A DNA stretch of 39,859 bases from Bryobacterales bacterium (GTDB lineage: Bacteria > Acidobacteriota > Terriglobia > Bryobacterales > UBA6623), in NCBI GenBank assembly GCA_028819255.1, contig JAPPMB010000062.1, positions 1-39,859 on the forward strand, given 5' to 3'. Of this stretch, positions 35,470-39,859 are shown piece by piece; position 1 is the first letter of the stretch; the number at the start of each line of letters is the position of its first letter. Position numbers and translations under genes: made by a program. The notes beneath the pieces are model-generated. The model did not search any database, was not told where the DNA came from, and saw only the letters and a program-made list of their open reading frames with translations.

Positions 35470-36303
35470 CTAGTCTTCTTCGCCCGGCGGCTCGCGGGTG
35501 GGTTCCTTGCGCAGGTGGCCGTACATCAGGTCCTCTGCGTACTCAACGCACTTGAACTCCAGCACACGGACGTTCTCCTCAAGACGCCTGTACAGCGGAA
35601 AGCGGATCTTCCAGGGCCGTTCGAATACGTCGGGATCGGTCATGGTCGCCTCGTACTGCAAGGCGTTTCTGCCGAGTGGAGTATACCGTTCCTCGACCCG
35701 CAGGGCGGAACCGGCGAAATTCCCGGCCCGGTCGAACCAGGCCTGACCGTTGAATCCCGCCGCTTCGACGACCAGCGTGTCGCCCTCCCATCGGCCATGG
35801 GACCGCCCCATCCAGCTGTCGATCGGAGGCGGCTCGGGGTTTGGCTTGTCCATGTGAATCGTCCGGTTCGCGTCCGCGAAGCCGTATACGACCATGATCT
35901 TTCTGTCGCCCTGAATGATCTGGAACGGATACGGCAGGTACGTCGCGCGCGGAACGCCCGGAAGGAAGCACTTCGCTTCCGGGTCCGCAGTCATCCGGTC
36001 CTCGAAGTTCCTTGCTCGCTGCTCCCGAGCCTCGGGAAGGTACGGGATCTCGCCGCCGACCACCACTCCCTGGCCGGGCGGTGTCGCGCCGATCGCGCCG
36101 AGATCCGGATGACCTGGGCCTGCGGGATGGTCTTCCAGATTCCAGTGCGCCGTGCCGATGGCCTGCCAGACGCCGTTCAGGTCCGGGCGGCCGTCCCAGG
36201 CTCGCGGCATCGCACCGTCTTGGGCGAAGGCCCCTCCGGCCATGGCCCCCACAAGGGCAGCCGCTTGAAGAAACCGTCGACAGGGATCGGGCGGAGCTCG
36301 CAC
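35470..36303 (-). CDS. exported protein of the same uncharacterised family (copy C, divergent)
   Basis: A 277-aa protein with a signal peptide (about 1-27, ending GGAFAQ). It is the most divergent of the three paralogs but keeps RPDLNGVW, CFLPGVPR, SHGRWEGDTLVVE, ERPWKI and the C-terminal FKCVEYAED where A and B have YACHEGN, so the Cys is kept and His is not. The central region is shorter. GTG 36303 is the only suitable start before the signal peptide, and its ribosome site is weak. First gene of the minus-strand operon C-B-DUF6152-A, divergent from the PSCyt1 gene. Confidence 0.78.
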   Translation of the reverse strand: MRAPPDPCRRFLQAAALVGAMAGGAFAQDGAMPRAWDGRPDLNGVWQAIGTAHWNLEDHPAGPGHPDLGAIGATPPGQGVVVGGEIPYLPEAREQRARNFEDRMTADPEAKCFLPGVPRATYLPYPFQIIQGDRKIMVVYGFADANRTIHMDKPNPEPPPIDSWMGRSHGRWEGDTLVVEAAGFNGQAWFDRAGNFAGSALRVEERYTPLGRNALQYEATMTDPDVFERPWKIRFPLYRRLEENVRVLEFKCVEYAEDLMYGHLRKEPTREPPGEED

Positions 36304-36398
36304 CGTTCAATTCTAGGAGATTCCGCTCCCGCCCAGCGGCCGCGCCTCGACGCCTAGGCTTCCGGGATGCCAGCGGAACTCCCCGCGGGAACCCGTCG

Positions 36399-36407
36399 TG
36401 ATAGACT
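36399..36407 (+). promoter_or_regulatory. possible extended -10 (TGATAGACT) for the PSCyt1 gene
   Basis: TG-A-TAGACT in the 179-base divergent region, 75 bases before ATG 36483. No -35 is seen. The region also has three close GCCGTTCC/GCCGAGG-like repeats near 36421-36450 of no clear meaning. Confidence 0.38.
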
Positions 36408-36482
36408 GGCACCGGGCAAGCCGCCGTTCCGCCGTTCCGCCGAGGTCGCTTCCGGGCGGCACCCCCCAGGGAATCCAGCGGA

Positions 36483-39011
36483 ATGTCCAGTCTGTTTGTC
36501 GCATTCGCCGTCGCAGCCTTGCTGGCGGCCCCGATCGCGACTGCCACGCCGGGACCGCCCTTCTCCGACGAGGCCATTCGGTTCTTCGAGTCCGAAATCC
36601 GGCCCATTCTATTCACGCGCTGCGCCCAGTGCCACGGATCGGAGACGCGGACCAGCGGCTTCTCGGTCGCCTCCAGGGAGGAGATCCTGCAGGGTGGCGT
36701 GCGAGGCGAATCCGTTTCGTTCGACAGACCTGGGGACAGCCTGCTGCTTGCCGCCCTGCGCCGCAGCGGGGACCTCAAGATGCCGCCTGACGGCAAACTT
36801 CCGTCAGCCAGGGTGGCCGCGTTCGAGCGCTGGATCCGGATGGGTGCCCCGTGGCCCGAAGCCCCGGAGACGCCGATGCGGTCGCGCGACCTTCGGCACT
36901 GGTCCTTCCAGCCCGTCGCACGGCCCGACCCGCCGGAGGTGGCGCGCCGCACCTGGGTCCGCAATCCGATCGACGAGTTTGTCCTCGCCCGGCTCGAGGA
37001 GGAGGGCTTGGAGCCCTCTCAGGATGCGCCCAGGGCGACACTGGCTCGGCGTCTGCATCTCGACCTCACCGGCCTGCTGCCCGCGCCTGCCGAGATTCGC
37101 GAGTTCGTGTCAGACCCGCGCCCGGACGCCTACGAGCGCCTGGTTCAGCGCCTGCTTGATTCCCCGCGCTACGGTGAGCGCTGGGGCCGGCACTGGCTGG
37201 ACCTGGCCCGGTACGCCGACTCCAACGGCTACAACGCTGACGCTCCGCGCCAGATCTGGATGTATCGCGACTGGGTGATTGCGGCCCTGAACCGCGACAT
37301 GCCGTTCGACCGGTTCGTCGTCGAGCAGCTGGCGGGCGACCTGCTGCCGGATCCGACCGACCAGCAGTTGGTCGCGACCGGATTCCATCGCAACACGCTG
37401 CTGAATCTCGAGGGCGGCATCGATTTCGAGCAGTACCGGGTCGAGGCCGTGGTAGATCGCGTGGACGTCACGGGCATCGCGTTCCTCGGCCTCTCCCTCG
37501 GCTGCGCCCGCTGTCACGACCACAAGTACGACCCCATCTCCCAGAGGGAGTTCTACGAGTTCTTGGCGTTCTTCAACAGCATTGACGAGCTGAGCGGCGA
37601 CTACGCGGACGCCGAGGGCCGGGCGCGCGCCTACGAACCGGTGCTTGAGTTCGGCACCGACGAACAGGCCGCGCGCCGCGACGCGATCCAGGCGCAGCTC
37701 GACGCGATGAAGGAGGAGCAGGCCCGGTACCAGGAGGCGCTGCTGAAGCGCCAGCCGGAGTGGGAGGCGAGCCTGACGCCGGAGGAGATCGCCAAACTCC
37801 CGCCCGGCGTGCAGCGCATCCTGAGCGTTCCTGCGGAGGAGCGTCTGGAGGGCCGAAGGGTATTCGTGCGGAACGCGTTCCTTGGGAGCGACACTGGTGT
37901 GCTGGAGCGACGCAAGGCGATTCAGGCGGTCACCGAACTGCTGCCGGAGATTCCCAGCACGCTGGTGATGCGGGAGCTGCCGCAGGCCCGCCCGACGCAC
38001 ATCCTGATCCAGGGCGAATTCCTCCGCAAAGGGGTCGCGGTGAGCCCGGGGACGCCTGCGGCGCTTCCGGCACTGGCAGCGGCCGGACCGAACCGTCTGG
38101 ACCTTGCCTGGTGGATCGCGGGCCGGGACAATCCGCTGACCCCGCGAGTCACCGTCAACCGCATCTGGCAGCGATACTTTGGGCAAGGCATCGTGCCGAC
38201 GGAGAACGACTTCGGGACCCAGGGCGAACTACCCAGCCACCCGGCACTCTTGGACTGGCTCGCCTCCGAGTTTGTGGACCGCGGCTGGAGCCTGAAGGCC
38301 CTGCACCGCCTGATCGTGACGTCCTCGACGTACCGGCAGTCGTCCGCGCACCGCGCCGACCTCGCCGCCGCCGACTCGTCGAACCGGCTGCTCGGCCGGC
38401 AGAACCGCCTGAGGGTCGAATCCGAGATCGTCCGCGACCTGGCTCTGTCCGCGAGCGGGCTGCTTGAGACCGGCATCGGGGGCCCGAGCGTGTATCCGTC
38501 CCAGCCTCCGGGTGTGATGATCCGAAAGCCGTGGCCCGAAAGCGAGGGCGCTGACCGCTACCGGCGGGGCATGTACACCCACTTCTGGCGAACCAGTCCG
38601 CATCCCGGCCTGATGGTCTTCGACAGTCCGGACGCGCTCACCATCGCCACGCGCCGCAACCGGTCCAACACGCCCCTGCAGGCCCTGACACTGCTCAACG
38701 ATGCCGGATTTCATGAATTCGCACAGGGACTGGCCAGCCGCGTGCTCGTCGAAGTGCCTGGCGGCAGCGTGGCCGCCCGCGCCGAACATGCGTTCCGCAC
38801 GTGCCTGTCGAGGTCTCCGTCGACCGGCGAGCTCCGCTCGCTGGTGGAGCTCGCGAGGGACCAGCTGGACGCATTTCAGACCTGGCCGGAACAGGCGGAC
38901 GAAGTGCTCACGCTCGACCATGGCGGCGGCTTGCGCGAGGCCGAGACCGCGGCCTGGACGGTCGTAGCGGGGGTGCTGATGAACCTCGACGAGTTCATCA
39001 CCCGGGAGTAA
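36483..39011 (+). CDS. PSCyt1-DUF1549-DUF1553 exported protein
   Basis: An 842-aa protein with a signal peptide (about 1-22) and a Planctomycete-type cytochrome c domain (about 28-125) with heme motif CAQCH at 47-51 and likely axial Met100 (LKMPP). It is followed by DUF1549 (about 155-375, including a second CxxCH, CARCH at 341-345, then DHKYDP) and DUF1553 (about 530-800; LDLAWWIAGRDNPLTPR, NRIWQRYFG, TSSTYRQSS). The segment around 395-445 is helical and charged. Such proteins almost always sit beside a DUF1501 gene, as here, and often near sulfatases. Their role is thought to be in extracytoplasmic polysaccharide or organic oxidation but is not established. The DUF1501 gene starts 6 bases later. 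Confidence 0.93.
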   Translation: MSSLFVAFAVAALLAAPIATATPGPPFSDEAIRFFESEIRPILFTRCAQCHGSETRTSGFSVASREEILQGGVRGESVSFDRPGDSLLLAALRRSGDLKMPPDGKLPSARVAAFERWIRMGAPWPEAPETPMRSRDLRHWSFQPVARPDPPEVARRTWVRNPIDEFVLARLEEEGLEPSQDAPRATLARRLHLDLTGLLPAPAEIREFVSDPRPDAYERLVQRLLDSPRYGERWGRHWLDLARYADSNGYNADAPRQIWMYRDWVIAALNRDMPFDRFVVEQLAGDLLPDPTDQQLVATGFHRNTLLNLEGGIDFEQYRVEAVVDRVDVTGIAFLGLSLGCARCHDHKYDPISQREFYEFLAFFNSIDELSGDYADAEGRARAYEPVLEFGTDEQAARRDAIQAQLDAMKEEQARYQEALLKRQPEWEASLTPEEIAKLPPGVQRILSVPAEERLEGRRVFVRNAFLGSDTGVLERRKAIQAVTELLPEIPSTLVMRELPQARPTHILIQGEFLRKGVAVSPGTPAALPALAAAGPNRLDLAWWIAGRDNPLTPRVTVNRIWQRYFGQGIVPTENDFGTQGELPSHPALLDWLASEFVDRGWSLKALHRLIVTSSTYRQSSAHRADLAAADSSNRLLGRQNRLRVESEIVRDLALSASGLLETGIGGPSVYPSQPPGVMIRKPWPESEGADRYRRGMYTHFWRTSPHPGLMVFDSPDALTIATRRNRSNTPLQALTLLNDAGFHEFAQGLASRVLVEVPGGSVAARAEHAFRTCLSRSPSTGELRSLVELARDQLDAFQTWPEQADEVLTLDHGGGLREAETAAWTVVAGVLMNLDEFITRE

Positions 39012-39017
39012 ACAGCC

Positions 39018-39859
39018 ATGACGCCGATCGAACGAAGTCTACTGCAAGTCACGCGACGGCATTTCTACAGCCGATGCATCGCCGGTCTCGGAGGGATCGC
39101 CCTGGGCGAGCTGCTGGGCGGCGGCCCGCTCGGGGCCGCCCCGAACGACGGAAACCGCAGCCCGCTGGCTCCGAAGGACCCCCACTTCCATCCGAGGGTG
39201 AAGCGGGTCGTGTACCTGTTCATGGCAGGTGCGCCGAGCCAGTTCGAGACATGGCTGTGGCGCCCGAAGCTCAAGGAGCTCGATGGCAAGCGCACGCCGG
39301 ATTCCTTCCTGGAGGGCAAGCGGTTCGCCTTCATGGAGAGGTTCACCAAGGAGCGGCCAAAGCTGCTGGGTCCGCAGCGCGAGTTCCGGAGGCACGGCGA
39401 GTCGGGCACCTGGGTGTCCGAGGTCTTTCCGCACATGGCCTCGATCGTCGACGACCTCGCGATCGTGCATTCGCTGAGGACCGAGAACTTCAACCACGCC
39501 CCGGCCAAGCTCTTTTTCAACACCGGATCGACACGCTTCGGGCGGCCCAGCATGGGATCCTGGATCACGTACGGTCTCGGCAGCGAGGCCCAGAACCTGC
39601 CGGCCTTCGTAGTCCTGCGCTCCGGCGAGCAGAATCTCATGGGCGGCACCAGCATATGGGGCAGCGGGTTCCTGCCAACTGCCTACCAGGGCGTCGAGTT
39701 CCTGCGGTCCTCGGACCCGATTCCGAACCTTTCCAGCCCGCCGGGTTTCCCGGCAGCCCGGCAGGCGGCGGCGCGGGGCGCGCGGCGGGGGGGGGATATG
39801 GGGCGGCGGGGGGGATTAGGCGCCCCCCCCAACACGACCCGGCGAGCCGCGGAAGGAGG
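39018..39859 (+). CDS. DUF1501 family protein, truncated at the window end
   Basis: The frame starts at ATG 39018 and stays open to the last base, about 280 residues of a family normally near 450-500. A twin-arginine signal (VTRRHFYSRCIAGLGGIALG) targets it for Tat export. Recognisable family sequence includes VKRVVYLFMAGAPSQFETW, PHMASIVDDLAIVHSL, NHAPAKLFFNTGS and GSGFLPTAYQGVEF. DUF1501 proteins have a sulfatase/alkaline-phosphatase-like fold and pair with DUF1549/DUF1553 proteins. After about 39757 the translation stops resembling the family, where the DNA turns into homopolymer runs, so the last 30 or so residues are unreliable. Confidence 0.9.
   Translation, partial: MTPIERSLLQVTRRHFYSRCIAGLGGIALGELLGGGPLGAAPNDGNRSPLAPKDPHFHPRVKRVVYLFMAGAPSQFETWLWRPKLKELDGKRTPDSFLEGKRFAFMERFTKERPKLLGPQREFRRHGESGTWVSEVFPHMASIVDDLAIVHSLRTENFNHAPAKLFFNTGSTRFGRPSMGSWITYGLGSEAQNLPAFVVLRSGEQNLMGGTSIWGSGFLPTAYQGVEFLRSSDPIPNLSSPPGFPAARQAAARGARRGGDMGRRGGLGAPPNTTRRAAEG
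39758..39859. other. probable low-quality contig end
   Basis: The last 100 bases contain runs of nine G, seven G and eight C and lose family similarity in every frame. This is the pattern of an error-prone assembly end rather than biology. Confidence 0.6.

Noticed and set aside
33693..35555. 620-aa plus-strand open frame opposite the VOC fusion
   Set aside because: The minus-strand protein has clear domains and a signal peptide; the plus frame has none.
36421..36450. Short GCCGTTCC repeats as a CRISPR or regulator array
   Set aside because: Units of only 8 bases without spacers, in GC-rich DNA; likely chance.

Overview
The window is about 39.9 kb of GC-rich bacterial chromosome. The gene set points to Acidobacteriota, probably an uncultured marine or soil lineage: two GWxTD-domain proteins, a B12-dependent ribonucleotide reductase, a carboxypeptidase-regulatory/beta-barrel outer-membrane protein, DUF6152 with a secreted paralog family next to it, an S1 sulfatase, and a PSCyt1/DUF1549/DUF1553 + DUF1501 pair. 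This placement is inferred from gene content, not from a phylogenetic marker tree. The right end degenerates into homopolymer-rich sequence that looks like a poor contig end.

Layout. (1) 1-5.2 kb: a possible gene tail, a secreted two-domain esterase (minus), a MazEF-type toxin-antitoxin pair (plus), a lipoprotein-type sulfatase (minus) and tRNA-Pro(GGG) (minus). (2) 5.4-7.6 kb: a Fur-family regulator and an FHA-GAF-PP2C signalling phosphatase. (3) 7.7-12.6 kb: a tandem direct duplication of about 0.8 kb carries a promoter and the first third of a GWxTD gene. It leaves a 200-aa short copy ahead of the 549-aa full copy, followed by a plug-less outer-membrane barrel protein and a small secreted protein. 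(4) 12.6-20.4 kb: housekeeping genes in a tight run (thpR, rfaE2-like, mfd, lepA) ending in an alginate-export-type porin whose start overlaps the lepA stop.

(5) 20.4-25.9 kb: a probable catabolic module of MDR dehydrogenase, RraA-type aldolase, an Nramp-superfamily transporter lacking the metal-site motifs, an HpcH/HpaI aldolase and an MFS-like permease. (6) 25.9-28.4 kb: a membrane-anchored HtrA-like protein with a degenerate protease domain and two PDZ domains, overlapping a CPA2-type antiporter. (7) 28.4-31.8 kb: class II ribonucleotide reductase nrdJ behind a 535-base leader/intergenic region with palindromes and hairpins. (8) 32.0-36.3 kb (minus): four exported proteins. Three share one uncharacterised domain, one of those is fused to two VOC domains, and the fourth is DUF6152. 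(9) 36.5 kb to the end (plus): PSCyt1/DUF1549/DUF1553 protein and a truncated Tat-exported DUF1501 protein.

Two features stand out as possibly undescribed. One is the exported paralog/VOC-fusion/DUF6152 operon. The other is the dehydrogenase, two-aldolase and Nramp-like transporter module, whose transporter looks unlikely to move divalent metals. Several genes also share an extended -10-like TGATAnnnT motif. In three cases the -10 lies 6-7 bases before the ATG with no Shine-Dalgarno, which suggests leaderless transcripts.
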